Assembly: GCF_900197685.1 (NCBI RefSeq)
Contig: NZ_FZMF01000028.1
Coordinates: forward strand, 1-55,140
Direction of reading: 5' to 3'
Source of the DNA: Helicobacter baculiformis
GTDB taxonomy: Bacteria > Campylobacterota > Campylobacteria > Campylobacterales > Helicobacteraceae
DNA: 55,140 nt
In this document: one piece after another, positions 24,872-34,260 of the stretch
How positions within the stretch are numbered: the stretch's first letter is position 1
Layout: every line of letters starts with the position of its first letter
Translations under genes and position numbers: made by a program
The notes under the pieces: model-generated
What the model saw: the letters and a program-made list of their open reading frames with translations, nothing else
What the model was told of the DNA's origin: nothing
The model's database searches: none

Positions 24872-27462
24872 TGGACTTCCCTCCCTTTGATCTGCGCTTA
24901 GAGAAGCGTTATTACCAGCTGTGTAAAGAGCGGGGTTATTTTGAAGTGGGCGCACAGGGGCAGCCCTTTGCGCTGATGATGCCCCCGCCCAATATCACCG
25001 GGCGTTTGCACATCGGGCATGCCCTCACCTTGAGTTTACAAGACATCTTAGCGCGTTATAAGCGCATGGATGGCTATCGCGTACTATACCAACCCGGCTT
25101 AGATCACGCCGGGATCGCCACCCAAAATGTCGTAGAAAAACAGCTCTTGGCTCAGGGTGTGCGCAAAGAGCAGATCGGGCGTGAGGCATTTGTGCAAAAG
25201 GTTTGGGAGTGGAAGCAAGCTTGCGCGCACCAAATCGGCGCGCAAATGCAAGAGCTAGGTTTGAGCTGTGCATGGAGTCGCTTGCGCTTCACCATGGACA
25301 CGGGCTTGCAAAGGGCTGTACGCGTGGCGTTTAAAGAATGGTATGAACGCGGCTTGATTGTACAGGATTTCTACATGGTCAACTGGTGTACCAAAGATGG
25401 CGCGCTAGCAGATATTGAAGTAGAATACGCCCAAGAAGAGGGCAAACTCTATTATCTGCGCTATGGCTTAGAGCGGGGTGGGGTGGTGGTGGTGGCGACC
25501 ACGCGCCCAGAAACCTTTTTTGGAGACGTCGCCTTGATGGTGCATCCAGAAGATTCGCGCTACCAGCACCTCATCGGGCAGCGCGCAATTTTGCCCTTGA
25601 GCGGGCGTTCTATCCCCATTATTGGCGATGCCTATGTGGATCCTAACTTTGGGACAGGCTGTGTTAAAGTAACCTCCGCACATGATTTTAATGACTATGA
25701 AGTGGGCAAACGCCACCATTTAGAACCCTTGGTGATCTTTGATACCCATGGCATTTTGAACACGCATGCGCTAGAGTTTGCCGGGCAAGAACGCTTAAAA
25801 GCGCGCCCAGCTATTGTAGAGGTGCTGCAGGCGCAAGGCTTTATAGAAAAAATTGAAGCGCACACCCACCAAGTGGGCAAGTGTTATCGTTGTAACAACA
25901 CCATCGAACCCTATATCTCCAAACAATGGTTTGTCAAAAAAGAGGTAGCGCAGGGTGCGATTGAGAAAGTCAAGGCGGGTTTAGCGCAGTTTTTCCCCTC
26001 CACTTGGCGCAATAATTACAACGCGTGGATGGAGCAGTTGCGCGATTGGTGTATTAGCCGCCAACTTTGGTGGGGGCATCGCATCCCCGTTTTTACTTGC
26101 GCTAACCACCATCAATTTGTCAGCATTGACGATCCCACCCACTGCCCCCAATGTGGCAATTTGCACTTGAGCCAAGACCCCGATGTGCTAGACACTTGGT
26201 TTAGCTCGGCGTTGTGGCCCTTTAGCACTCTGGGTTGGGGGCAAGAGGGCATGCCCGAAGAACTCTTTAGCGCGCGCGATTTGCAAGATTTTTACCCTAA
26301 TAGCGTGTTGGTTACCGGGTTTGACATCTTATTTTTCTGGGTGGCGCGCATGCTCTTAGCCGGGGAGAGCTTGTTGGGGGCTTTGCCCTTTAAAGATATT
26401 TATCTGCACGCCTTAGTGCGCGATGAAAAGGGTGAGAAGATGAGCAAGAGTAAGGGAAATGTGCTCGACCCCCTAGAGATCATCGCTAAAGATGGGGTGG
26501 ATAGTTTGCGCTTTGCCCTAGCCATGCTCAGTGTGCAGGGGCGCGATCTGCTCCTTTCTAAAGAAAGCATTGAGCAAGCGCGCCACTTCACCCACAAACT
26601 CTACAACGCCACGCTCCTACTCTCCAAGCGCGCCCAAGAATTGGGCACACAAGCCGGGGAGAGCATGTTAGGGGCTTATGCGCGCTCTAGATTACATGCC
26701 ACCACCAAAGAAGTGCGCCAAGCCCTAGAGAGTTATCGTTTCAACGATGCAGCCCGCCTGCTGTATCGCTTTTTATGGGGGGAGTTCTGCGATTGGATGT
26801 TAGAGTTTCTCAAAGCAGATCAGCAAAGCGCTACCATCCACGCACTCATCGCTGTCTTTAAGGACGCGCTCAAGCTCCTACACCCTTTCATGCCCTTTGT
26901 GAGCGAATACCTTTACCACCACCTAGAGGGCACTTCTTTAGAAAACGCCCCCTCCATCATGCTAGCCCCCTATCCTAAGAATACAGAACGCGATTTGGAG
27001 TTAGAAAAGGTGTTTGAAGCCATCAAAGAGGGCTGTACGGCTTTTAGGCGTTTGAAAGTCTTGTTGGGCATCGCGCGCCTGCCAAAGGGCTTTATACAAA
27101 GCCCGCTCTCTTTAGACTCGCAAGCCCTAGGCTTCATCGCCAAACTCACTAAGATCGATTGTGTGGCAATGGTGCAAAACAAACCCCAGGGGGCTCTAAG
27201 CGATGTGGGGCAATGGGTGAGCGTGCATGTGAGCTTAAAGGGAGTGGATGTGCGCGCGTTGCAAGAGCGCCTCAAAGCGCAATTAGGCAAATTAGAGAAA
27301 GAAAAAGCCAAACTCAATTTGGACAACCCACAATTTTTAGCCAAAGCCCCTCAGGCGTTGCTAGAGAATTTGCGCGCGCGCGCCCAAGAGATCGCCCAAA
27401 AAGAATCCCAAATACAAAACGAGCTCACACTTTTAGAGAGCGCAAAGGATGATCATGTTTGA
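24871..27462 (+). CDS. valS: Valyl-tRNA synthetase
   Basis: Class I aminoacyl-tRNA synthetase of 863 residues. The HIGH motif is in NITGRLHIGHALTLSLQDIL, and the KMSKS motif is in DEKGEKMSKSKGNVLDP. The editing CP1 domain contains TTRPETFFGD. A zinc-ribbon-like CANHHQF...CPQCGN is present, and a C-terminal coiled coil (ERLKAQLGKLEKEKAKLNLD) is typical of ValRS. Start ATG 24871 follows GGAT and overlaps the upstream stop. Confidence 0.97.
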   Translation: MDFPPFDLRLEKRYYQLCKERGYFEVGAQGQPFALMMPPPNITGRLHIGHALTLSLQDILARYKRMDGYRVLYQPGLDHAGIATQNVVEKQLLAQGVRKEQIGREAFVQKVWEWKQACAHQIGAQMQELGLSCAWSRLRFTMDTGLQRAVRVAFKEWYERGLIVQDFYMVNWCTKDGALADIEVEYAQEEGKLYYLRYGLERGGVVVVATTRPETFFGDVALMVHPEDSRYQHLIGQRAILPLSGRSIPIIGDAYVDPNFGTGCVKVTSAHDFNDYEVGKRHHLEPLVIFDTHGILNTHALEFAGQERLKARPAIVEVLQAQGFIEKIEAHTHQVGKCYRCNNTIEPYISKQWFVKKEVAQGAIEKVKAGLAQFFPSTWRNNYNAWMEQLRDWCISRQLWWGHRIPVFTCANHHQFVSIDDPTHCPQCGNLHLSQDPDVLDTWFSSALWPFSTLGWGQEGMPEELFSARDLQDFYPNSVLVTGFDILFFWVARMLLAGESLLGALPFKDIYLHALVRDEKGEKMSKSKGNVLDPLEIIAKDGVDSLRFALAMLSVQGRDLLLSKESIEQARHFTHKLYNATLLLSKRAQELGTQAGESMLGAYARSRLHATTKEVRQALESYRFNDAARLLYRFLWGEFCDWMLEFLKADQQSATIHALIAVFKDALKLLHPFMPFVSEYLYHHLEGTSLENAPSIMLAPYPKNTERDLELEKVFEAIKEGCTAFRRLKVLLGIARLPKGFIQSPLSLDSQALGFIAKLTKIDCVAMVQNKPQGALSDVGQWVSVHVSLKGVDVRALQERLKAQLGKLEKEKAKLNLDNPQFLAKAPQALLENLRARAQEIAQKESQIQNELTLLESAKDDHV

Positions 27463-28783
27463 AGCGTTAAGCGAATCGTTTAAAAATGCCCTCAATAAAA
27501 TCCGTTTTCGAGACGATCAACAGGCACTAGAAAAAGCCCTAGACGCACTGAAAAAATCGCTCTTGCGCAACGATGTACACCACAAGGTCGTTAAAGAACT
27601 CATCGCCCAGATCAAAGAGAAAACTCTAAACAAGGGCATTGGCAAACAGCAATTTTTAGACTCCCTGCAAGAGAGTTTGCTAGAAATTTTGAGCGTGCCT
27701 GGGAGTGGTAGCGGGTTTGTTTATGCTTCTAAACCCCCTACGATCGTGCTGATGTGTGGCTTGCAAGGGGGGGGTAAAACCACCACCTGTGGCAAACTCG
27801 CCCACTATCTCAAGACCCGCCAAAAGAAGGTCTTGTTAGTGGCATGCGATCTAGAACGCCTAGCCGCTGTGGAGCAATTACAGGTGTTGGGCGCGCAGGT
27901 GGAGGTAGAAGTGTTTCACCAAGAGGGGGGGGTGTTGCACATTGCCAAGGGGGCCTTAGCGCGCGCGCTAGAGGGACAATTTGATGTGATGATTGTAGAT
28001 AGCGCGGGGCGTTTAGCCATTGATAAGCCCTTGATGGAGGAGCTCAAAGCCTTAAAAGAATTACTCCAGCCCCATGAGGTCTTTTATGTCGCAGATGCGC
28101 TCAGTGGGCAGGATGGAGTGCGATCTGCAAGCACTTTTCATGAGCAGATAGGCATTAGCGGGGTGATTTTGAGCAAATTTGATAGCGATAGCAAGGGTGG
28201 GGTCGCCTTAGGCATCGCCTACCAGCTCAAACTCCCCTTGCGCTTTATCGGGCATGGAGAGAAAATCCCGGATTTAGATGTCTTTGTGCCCGAGCGCATC
28301 ACCAATAGATTGATGGGAGCGGGGGATATTATCACTTTGGTAGAAAAAACAACCAGTGTGATAGACCCCAAAGAAGCTAAGGATTTGTCTAAAAAACTTA
28401 AGAAGGGGCAGTTTACTCTGAACGATTTTGTTGCCCAAATTGAAAAACTTAAAAAACTAGGATCGATCAGCTCCCTTGTTTCCATGTTGCCCGGACTTAA
28501 TGGGATTGCGAGCGCGCTTAAAGGGACGGATTTAGAAAGCTCTATCGAACTTAAGAAGATTAAAGCCATGCTTTCTTCTATGACTGCTAAAGAGCGCGAG
28601 GATCCTAATTTGCTCAATGGTAGCCGTAAAAAACGCATCGCACAGGGGGCGGGCTTGGAAGTGGCTGAAGTGAATCGTATTTTAAAGCGTTTTGAGCAAG
28701 TGAGTCAAATTGCCAAAAAACTCACTTCCAAAAGTGGCGTGTCCAATTTCTTGCATGTCCTGCAGCAGGGGAGCAAGTCTTAG
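27455..28783 (+). CDS. ffh: Signal recognition particle protein Ffh
   Basis: GTPase that binds 4.5S RNA and delivers nascent membrane proteins to FtsY; 442 residues. The NG domain carries GLQGGGKTTTCGKLAHYL (P-loop), DSAGRLAIDKPLMEEL and SKFDSDSKGGVALG. The M domain has the RNA- and signal-binding KLGSISSLVSMLPGLNG and KKRIAQGAG. The codon at 27455 is preferred because AAAGG lies six bases before it. The start lies within the last codons of valS. The gene that follows is convergent, and the two stop codons abut. Confidence 0.96.
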   Translation: MFEALSESFKNALNKIRFRDDQQALEKALDALKKSLLRNDVHHKVVKELIAQIKEKTLNKGIGKQQFLDSLQESLLEILSVPGSGSGFVYASKPPTIVLMCGLQGGGKTTTCGKLAHYLKTRQKKVLLVACDLERLAAVEQLQVLGAQVEVEVFHQEGGVLHIAKGALARALEGQFDVMIVDSAGRLAIDKPLMEELKALKELLQPHEVFYVADALSGQDGVRSASTFHEQIGISGVILSKFDSDSKGGVALGIAYQLKLPLRFIGHGEKIPDLDVFVPERITNRLMGAGDIITLVEKTTSVIDPKEAKDLSKKLKKGQFTLNDFVAQIEKLKKLGSISSLVSMLPGLNGIASALKGTDLESSIELKKIKAMLSSMTAKEREDPNLLNGSRKKRIAQGAGLEVAEVNRILKRFEQVSQIAKKLTSKSGVSNFLHVLQQGSKS

Positions 28784-29227
28784 CTATTGCTCCAATAAGA
28801 TGTTAATTTGCCTCTCTAAGGCAACAATCATTTGCAGCTGTTTTAAGATTTCGCGCATCAAGGGCATGAGGTCATGTAAGGGGGGCGTACGCTGCATGTC
28901 CTTGGCGATGGATTGGTAACCCTGCAAAATACCCCCCAAATAGTCAAATAGTGCGTCGTTGTGCACATAATAATCTTGCAGTACTCTAAAGAGCGTCGCG
29001 CTCCCTTTGAAGACTTCTAGAGTGCGTGCGCGCACAGCGCTACTTACTTGCACTTTGTGGGCACGGATGTCTAAAACTAGATTACTGAGACGATCGTTAA
29101 GAATGCTGATGTTTTGGTGCACGCTAGCTTGCTGGATTGCCATTTCGTGAATTGTGTTCTTAATATCCGAGATGAGGGGCTGAGCATACAGAGGTAATAG
29201 CACTAAAAGGGCAAACAGAGCGCGCAT
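28784..29227 (-). CDS. Secreted helical hypothetical protein
   Basis: A 147-residue protein with a Sec signal peptide (MRALFALLVLLPLYAQP) and a long alpha-helical periplasmic body (TIHEMAIQQASVHQNISILN). Nothing enzymatic is recognisable. The start ATG 29227 gives a clean signal peptide; the longer frame to 29254 crosses the promoter. It has its own promoter, divergent from the aminotransferase gene. Confidence 0.65.
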   Translation of the reverse strand: MRALFALLVLLPLYAQPLISDIKNTIHEMAIQQASVHQNISILNDRLSNLVLDIRAHKVQVSSAVRARTLEVFKGSATLFRVLQDYYVHNDALFDYLGGILQGYQSIAKDMQRTPPLHDLMPLMREILKQLQMIVALERQINILLEQ

Positions 29228-29245
29228 GGCATGCCTTTTTGGCGC

Positions 29246-29251
29246 ATTATA
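29246..29251 (-). promoter_or_regulatory. -10 box for the secreted protein gene
   Basis: TATAAT on the minus strand, 18 bases before the ATG at 29227, implying a very short leader. Confidence 0.5.
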
Positions 29252-29264
29252 CACCCTTTTGTAG

Positions 29265-29270
29265 TATAAT
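29265..29270 (+). promoter_or_regulatory. -10 box for the aminotransferase-gpt-rimO unit
   Basis: TAGTATAAT with TATAAT at 29265-29270, 28 bases before the TTG start codon. Confidence 0.5.
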
Positions 29271-29298
29271 TTGGTTTATTTTGACACGAGAGGACATT

Positions 29299-30417
29299 TT
29301 GCAACCCCTACTATTCACCCCCGGCCCTACCCCCATTGCGCCCCAAATTGCGCGTACTCTAAGCCAGCCCGCCCCACACCACCGCACTCAGGAATTTGAA
29401 CAAGCCTTTGGGCAAGTGCGCGCGCAACTCAAAGAGATGATGGGCATGCAAGAGGTGGTTAGTTTGGTGAGCAGCGGGACGGGCGCGATGGAGGCGAGTT
29501 TGTGTACCTTTGTGAGCGCCCATAGCCATGAACCCAAGCTCTTAGTGCTCAACAATGGCAAATTTGGAGAACGCTTTGTTAAAATCGCTCAGGCGCACCA
29601 CATCAACTACCTAGAGATCAAAAGCCCTTGGGACACCCCCATTAGCGCCCAAGAGGTGTTGGCTTTCGTGCAAGCGCACCCCAGTTTAGAGGCGATCGCC
29701 TTGCAGGTGTGCGAATCTTCTGGGGGTTTGCGTTTGGATTTTGAGGGGATTAGCGCGGCTCTCAAGGGGCATGATCCTAATTTTCTAGTGATTGTGGATG
29801 CGATCACCGCCTTAGGCGTAGAACCCTTAGAAGTCTCCCATGTAGATGTGTTGATTGGGGGGAGTCAAAAGGCGTTTATGTTGCCGGTGGGTTTGAGCTT
29901 TATGGGTCTGAGCGCGCATGCTCTTTGCCAACTGCGCCCCCATGGGTATTATTTCAACCTAGCCTTAGAATTGCAAAAACAGCAACACAACACCACCGCT
30001 TTTACCGCAGGCATTTCGCATGTGATGGCTTTGCAAACTTACTTTACATGCGTTGCTGAATTGGGGGGCTTTAAAGCCCTCTTTGCCAACACCGCCCAGC
30101 GCGCGCTAGCTAGCGCGCACGCGCTCAAGGCGTTAGGCTTGTCAATTTACCCCAAGAATCCGGCATTGAGCATGAGCACGATTTACCATGAACGCGCCCT
30201 AGAGATCAGAAAGCGCTTGAAAACCTATGGCGTGGTGGTGGCAGGGGGGCAGGATCATCTCAAAGACCTGCTCTTGCGCATTAACCATATGGGGATCATT
30301 GCCGTACACGAGATCGCATGGGTGCTCAACGCCCTAGAACAGAGTTTGGTGGATTTGGGCTTGCGGGCGCGTTTTGAGGGCGAAGCAATGCGCGCCTTTA
30401 TGCAGCATTACTACTAG
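29299..30417 (+). CDS. Class V aminotransferase (serine-pyruvate type)
   Basis: PLP enzyme of 372 residues. FTPGPTPIAPQ at the N-terminus and the PLP-lysine loop IGGSQKAFMLPVGLSF are hallmarks of alanine-glyoxylate/serine-pyruvate aminotransferases, often named soluble hydrogenase small subunit in older annotations. VSSGTGAMEASL binds the cofactor phosphate, and VDAITALGVEPLEV holds the ring-stacking Asp. The start is TTG 29299 after AGAGGA; the upstream in-frame ATG lies before the promoter. The substrate cannot be told. Confidence 0.85.
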   Translation: MQPLLFTPGPTPIAPQIARTLSQPAPHHRTQEFEQAFGQVRAQLKEMMGMQEVVSLVSSGTGAMEASLCTFVSAHSHEPKLLVLNNGKFGERFVKIAQAHHINYLEIKSPWDTPISAQEVLAFVQAHPSLEAIALQVCESSGGLRLDFEGISAALKGHDPNFLVIVDAITALGVEPLEVSHVDVLIGGSQKAFMLPVGLSFMGLSAHALCQLRPHGYYFNLALELQKQQHNTTAFTAGISHVMALQTYFTCVAELGGFKALFANTAQRALASAHALKALGLSIYPKNPALSMSTIYHERALEIRKRLKTYGVVVAGGQDHLKDLLLRINHMGIIAVHEIAWVLNALEQSLVDLGLRARFEGEAMRAFMQHYY

Positions 30418-30425
30418 GGAGGATC

Positions 30426-30893
30426 ATGACTCAGTATTATGGCTATAGCGATTTTAAGCAAGATGTGCTAGCCCTAGCCAAACAAGTAGAAGAGCAATTC
30501 AAGCCCCAAGCCATCATCGCGATTTTAAGAGGGGGCATGACTTTGGCGCACTTTCTAGGGCTGTACTGGGATATTAAGGCGGTCTATGGGATCAACGCGA
30601 GTTCTTATAGCACAGAGCGCACACAGAGCGCACTAGAGATCGCGCATGTACCCTGCTTGAAACCCCAGCACCAACAGGTGCTCATTGTAGATGAGATCGT
30701 GGACAGCGGGAAGAGTTTTAAGGGCGTGATGGAGGTCTTGCAAGCACAATACCCGCAGGTGTGCTTTAAAAGCGCGGTGCTCTTTGCCCAAAAAAGCGCG
30801 CGTTTTCAAGCCGATTTTGTGCTCAAAGAAGCGCGCTCTTGGATTGATTTTTTTTGGGAAGTGGATTTACAAGGAGGTTCTCTTGCGCCCTAA
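30426..30893 (+). CDS. gpt: Purine phosphoribosyltransferase (Gpt-like)
   Basis: A 155-residue type I phosphoribosyltransferase that would salvage guanine or xanthine (perhaps hypoxanthine) to the nucleotide. The PRPP-binding motif VLIVDEIVDSGKSF is at about residues 85-98. ILRGGMTLAHFLG is the PPi loop, and the C-terminal WIDFFWE matches the base-binding hood. GGAGG lies upstream of the ATG. It overlaps the start of rimO by 11 bases, as in H. pylori. Confidence 0.85.
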   Translation: MTQYYGYSDFKQDVLALAKQVEEQFKPQAIIAILRGGMTLAHFLGLYWDIKAVYGINASSYSTERTQSALEIAHVPCLKPQHQQVLIVDEIVDSGKSFKGVMEVLQAQYPQVCFKSAVLFAQKSARFQADFVLKEARSWIDFFWEVDLQGGSLAP

Positions 30894-32184
30894 ACTCTAT
30901 TTGATCTCTTTGGGCTGTTCTAAAAATTTGGTGGATAGTGAGGTGATGTTGGGCAAACTAGCCCATTATGAGCTCACCCAAGAGATTAGCCAAGCCGATG
31001 TGATCATCGTGAACACCTGTGGGTTTATCACTTCTGCCAAACAGGAGAGCATACAGGTTTTGTTAGAAGCCATTAGCGCGCGCAAAGAAGGCGCGTTGGT
31101 GGTGGCTAGTGGGTGTTTGACTCAACGCTATCAAGAAGAGTTGCAAGCGCAATTGCCCGAAATAGACATTTTTACGGGCGTGGGGGATTATGATCGCATC
31201 GATCAACTCATCAAAGCCAAGCAGAGCGCGTTTTCTTCTAGCGTGTTTTTGGCAGGCGCGCAAAATGCGCGCGTCATCACGGGCTCTAAGGTGCATGCCT
31301 ATGTCAAGCTCTCAGAGGGGTGTAACCAACAATGCAGTTTTTGTGCGATCCCTAGCTTCAAGGGAGCTTTGCAAAGCAAGCAAATTGCCCAGATTTTGAA
31401 AGAAGTAGAAGATCTTGCCAAACAGGGCTTTAGCGATATTAGCTTTATCGCCCAGGATTCGAGCTCCTATCTGCGCGATCAGGGGGTTAAAGACGGGCTC
31501 ATTTCTCTCATTAAAGCCATTGATGCCCAGCAAGCCATAGAGAGCGCGCGCATCTTCTATCTCTATCCTAGCACCACCACTCTAGCCCTCATAGACACCA
31601 TCGCACATTCGCGCATTTTTGCCAATTACTTTGACATGCCCATCCAGCATATCTCCAACGCCATGCTCAAAACCATGCGCCGCAACTCCAATACCCAAGC
31701 CCATCTAAAACTCTTGACCCACATGAAAAGCGTCCCGGAGAGCTTTTTGCGCACCACGCTATTGCTAGGGCATCCAGGTGAGAGCGAAGAGGACATGGCG
31801 ATCTTGCAAGAGTTTTTAGAAAGCTTTAGTTTTGATCGCATCAATCTCTTTGCCTTTAGCCCAGAAGAGAACACGCGCGCCTATCACATGCCCTCTTTGC
31901 CTGATAGGCTGATCAACCAACGCCTAGACACCATCAACGCCTGCGTGCAAAAGCAGGTCCAAGCGTCCATGCAAAAACTCTTGCACCAACCCATTGAAGT
32001 CATTGTAGAGGGCTTGAGTGAGGATGGGCTCTTTTTGCGCGCGCGCGATAGGCGATGGGGTTTAGAAATTGATGGGGAGATTCTCATCAATGAGAGCGCG
32101 CTAGACAAGGTGCAACACGGACACTACCGCGCCATCTGCCACACTTACGAGAACGATATTTTGCTAGGTAAGATTATCGCTTGA
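30883..32184 (+). CDS. rimO: Ribosomal protein S12 methylthiotransferase RimO
   Basis: Radical-SAM methylthiotransferase acting on the S12 aspartate; 433 residues. The N-terminal UPF0004 domain opens LYLISLGCSKNLVDSEVML with VNTCGFI and ASGCLTQRY cluster Cys. The SAM cluster motif is EGCNQQCSFCAIPSFKG. The C-terminal TRAM domain contains GLFLRARDRRWGLEIDGEI. TTG 30883 is the start, with AAGGAGG five bases before it. The TGA stop codon lies inside the conserved terminus (TTGACATACTC) of the adjoining transposon relic. Confidence 0.93.
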   Translation: MRPKLYLISLGCSKNLVDSEVMLGKLAHYELTQEISQADVIIVNTCGFITSAKQESIQVLLEAISARKEGALVVASGCLTQRYQEELQAQLPEIDIFTGVGDYDRIDQLIKAKQSAFSSSVFLAGAQNARVITGSKVHAYVKLSEGCNQQCSFCAIPSFKGALQSKQIAQILKEVEDLAKQGFSDISFIAQDSSSYLRDQGVKDGLISLIKAIDAQQAIESARIFYLYPSTTTLALIDTIAHSRIFANYFDMPIQHISNAMLKTMRRNSNTQAHLKLLTHMKSVPESFLRTTLLLGHPGESEEDMAILQEFLESFSFDRINLFAFSPEENTRAYHMPSLPDRLINQRLDTINACVQKQVQASMQKLLHQPIEVIVEGLSEDGLFLRARDRRWGLEIDGEILINESALDKVQHGHYRAICHTYENDILLGKIIA

Positions 32185-32345
32185 CATACTCTCCCATAAC
32201 TAAAGTTAGGGGATTCTAACTTCAGCGGAGATCGTGGCTCCAAACAGGACAGCTCCGTTGGGAGTCTTATGTTCCCTGTTCCAAAGGTTGATGCCCCAAC
32301 TCCAAGGGTATTACCCCTTGATTGCGACCTAGGTGTTAGAGCCAT
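32182..32345 (-). mobile_element. IS200/IS605-type right-end relic, first family (copy 1), guide-RNA-like
   Basis: On the minus strand this region reads as a TnpB-like C-terminal tail (SRGNTLGVGASTFGTGNIRL, then SPLKLESPNFSYG). It ends with TAGAATCCCC, TAAC, TTTAGTTATGGG and AGAGTATGTCAA. This is the GAATC-stem-TTTAG-stem-TCAA right-end and guide-RNA layout of IS200/IS605 elements. About 100 bases match 36964-37061 in opposite orientation, roughly four in five identical by eye. No transposase catalytic region survives. The outer boundary coincides with the rimO stop codon. Confidence 0.6.
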
Positions 32346-32752
32346 GCCAATGCTAGCCTTATATCCCCATAGCTAAACTTTACGGCGCGGTCGGTAAAGT
32401 GCCCAAATGCTAAAGATATTCGGGCTTCCTAGACCGATGTTGCCCGTAGGGAATAAGCGCACCGCGTTTGTTGGTTCTCGCTCTGTGTCTCTATAGCAAG
32501 TAGGGATTTCACAGACAAGCCAGGGTAAGCAGTATGCTTATCCCCGTTGCGCCAGTTACTGCGAACGGTTACGGGCATTCTGCCCTTGCCAGCTTGTCTC
32601 ACACATCAATCTGACACAAAGGCGTAACTTCGCGCACTTCTTGCGCTAGATACGAATGTATATGGGCATTATGCTACAAATTAACAGCGTTCATTTCATC
32701 GGTTAAAACAAACGCATCGCATTTGCTGCGTGGGATTTCTGCCAAAATCGTA
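32346..32752 (-). repeat. Gene-free stretch with third-family repeat copies B and C
   Basis: No intact ORF. Two segments (32424-32500 and 32690-32750) resemble different halves of the repeat at 1062-1160. Shared words are CGATGCGTTTGTT and AGGAAGCCC. A GCCCGAAT/ATTTGGGC stem with a TCTTTAGC loop (around 32408-32433) again recalls a transposon right end. Taken with 32182-32345, the whole interval looks like several layers of eroded IS605-type insertions. Confidence 0.4.
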
Positions 32753-34066
32753 TTAAAGCTTAGCATCTAGAATAAATTGCACGATGAAAAGCACCATAAA
32801 GAGATAGAGAAGCGGGTGGACTTCTCTAAATTTCCCACAACAGATTTTGATTAATGGGTAGGTGATAAGTCCCGCACCTACACCATTAGTAATGCTATAA
32901 GAAAGCGGAATCCAAAAAAGCACAAAAAAAGCAGGCAAAGCTTCCTCTAGGTCGCGCCAGTCAATTTGGTTTAAATTACCCATCATCAAAAAGCCTACCA
33001 CAATAAGAGCGGGAGCGGTAATAGCAGGCACACTAGCTAGCACTTTGGCTAAAGGCGCTAAAAAGAGCATGCTAGCGAGCAAGAAAGCGACCACAAGACA
33101 TGTAGCCCCTGTGCGTCCCCCCACGCTCACACCCGCTCCAGATTCAATATAGGCGGAGGTAGGTGAAGTGCCTGCAAGCACGCCTAAAGTACTGGCTATC
33201 GCGTCTGCGCAAAGCGCACTTTTGGCGTTAGGAAAGCGCCCATCTTGGAGTAACCCCGCCTGTTCAGCAATGCCAATCATGGTTGCCGTAGTGTCGAAGA
33301 GCATCACCAAAAAGAAAGTAAAAACCACTGCACCTAAGTTTGGCTTAAAAGCACTCAGGATCTCTAGCTTAAAAAAAGTGCTGTCGATATGGTGAGGAAG
33401 CTCAAAGAGATGATCGGGAAGCTGGACATGCCCTAAGGCAATGGAGAGTAGGGTAGTGATCACAAGTCCTAGAAAGATTGCTGCCTTGATGCGATTGACC
33501 ATCAATATTAAAGTGATAAACAAACCCAATAAGGACATGTAGGCGATAGGATGGGCAAAATTACCTAGAGTAACTAGAGTGGCTGGAGATGCCACAATCA
33601 AATGGGCATTTTGCATGCCAATAAAAGCGATAAAAAGCCCAATGCCTGCTGTGATTCCTGCCTTTAAAGATTGTGGAATAGCATTGATCAAAGATTCTCT
33701 AAAACCAGTCAATGACAGGAGTAAAAAGATGAGTGAAGCTAAAAAGACACTGCCCAAAGCGCTTTGCCAAGAAATACCCATTCCAAGTACAATTACAAAA
33801 CTAAAATATGCGTTCATACCCATGCCGGGGGCAATAGCGATAGGATAGTTTGCCATAACACCCATGATAAGAGTGCCTAGCACTGATGCCAAAATAGTTG
33901 CCATGAAAACCCCATCAAAGTCCATACCCGCTTTTTGCAAAATAGCAGGGTTAACGATAATAATATAGGACATGGTGATAAACGTTGTAAGTCCAGCGAT
34001 GAACTCGGTGCGCCAATTAGTTTGACGCGTGTGAAATCCAAAAAAACATTCTAAACGGGCTAGCAC
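32753..34066 (-). CDS. NCS2-family purine permease (AzgA/PbuG-type)
   Basis: A 437-residue inner-membrane transporter with about 12-14 helices for adenine, guanine or hypoxanthine. Signatures are FIAGLTTFITMSYIIIVNPA at the N-terminus, PIAIAPGMGMNAYFSF, LFDTTATMIGIAEQAGLL and GTSPTSAYIESGAGVSVGGR. The start is GTG 34066, eight bases after GAAGGA. It lies in the lower-GC island bounded by IS relics and could feed the purine-salvage enzyme encoded 2 kb away. Confidence 0.87.
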   Translation of the reverse strand: MLARLECFFGFHTRQTNWRTEFIAGLTTFITMSYIIIVNPAILQKAGMDFDGVFMATILASVLGTLIMGVMANYPIAIAPGMGMNAYFSFVIVLGMGISWQSALGSVFLASLIFLLLSLTGFRESLINAIPQSLKAGITAGIGLFIAFIGMQNAHLIVASPATLVTLGNFAHPIAYMSLLGLFITLILMVNRIKAAIFLGLVITTLLSIALGHVQLPDHLFELPHHIDSTFFKLEILSAFKPNLGAVVFTFFLVMLFDTTATMIGIAEQAGLLQDGRFPNAKSALCADAIASTLGVLAGTSPTSAYIESGAGVSVGGRTGATCLVVAFLLASMLFLAPLAKVLASVPAITAPALIVVGFLMMGNLNQIDWRDLEEALPAFFVLFWIPLSYSITNGVGAGLITYPLIKICCGKFREVHPLLYLFMVLFIVQFILDAKL

Positions 34067-34190
34067 GGAGTCATTCCTTCAGGAGTTAAATATATGTGCG
34101 GAGAAACAGAAGCACTTGCAGAATCGAGCACTTACGAGAAGTACACTCTTAAGCAAAACCAAGCGCTGACACCAAGTGTAATTATAGCGC

Positions 34191-34196
34191 AAAACA
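34191..34196 (-). promoter_or_regulatory. -10 box for the purine permease
   Basis: TATAAT on the minus strand, about 125 bases before the GTG start. The long leader (34067-34185) has no purine-riboswitch core that I can recognise. A GCACTTACGAGAAGTAC-type imperfect dyad is the only structure seen. Confidence 0.4.
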
Positions 34197-34260
34197 CTAA
34201 CGAGTGCCTTTATGCCTATGAGTAGGTTAAGAATGTTGCTGCGCAAATCAAGGATTTAGA

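Noticed and set aside
34067-34190. Leader of the purine permease examined for a purine riboswitch.
   Set aside because: The conserved core and loop sequences of the purine aptamer were not found; only a weak dyad is visible.
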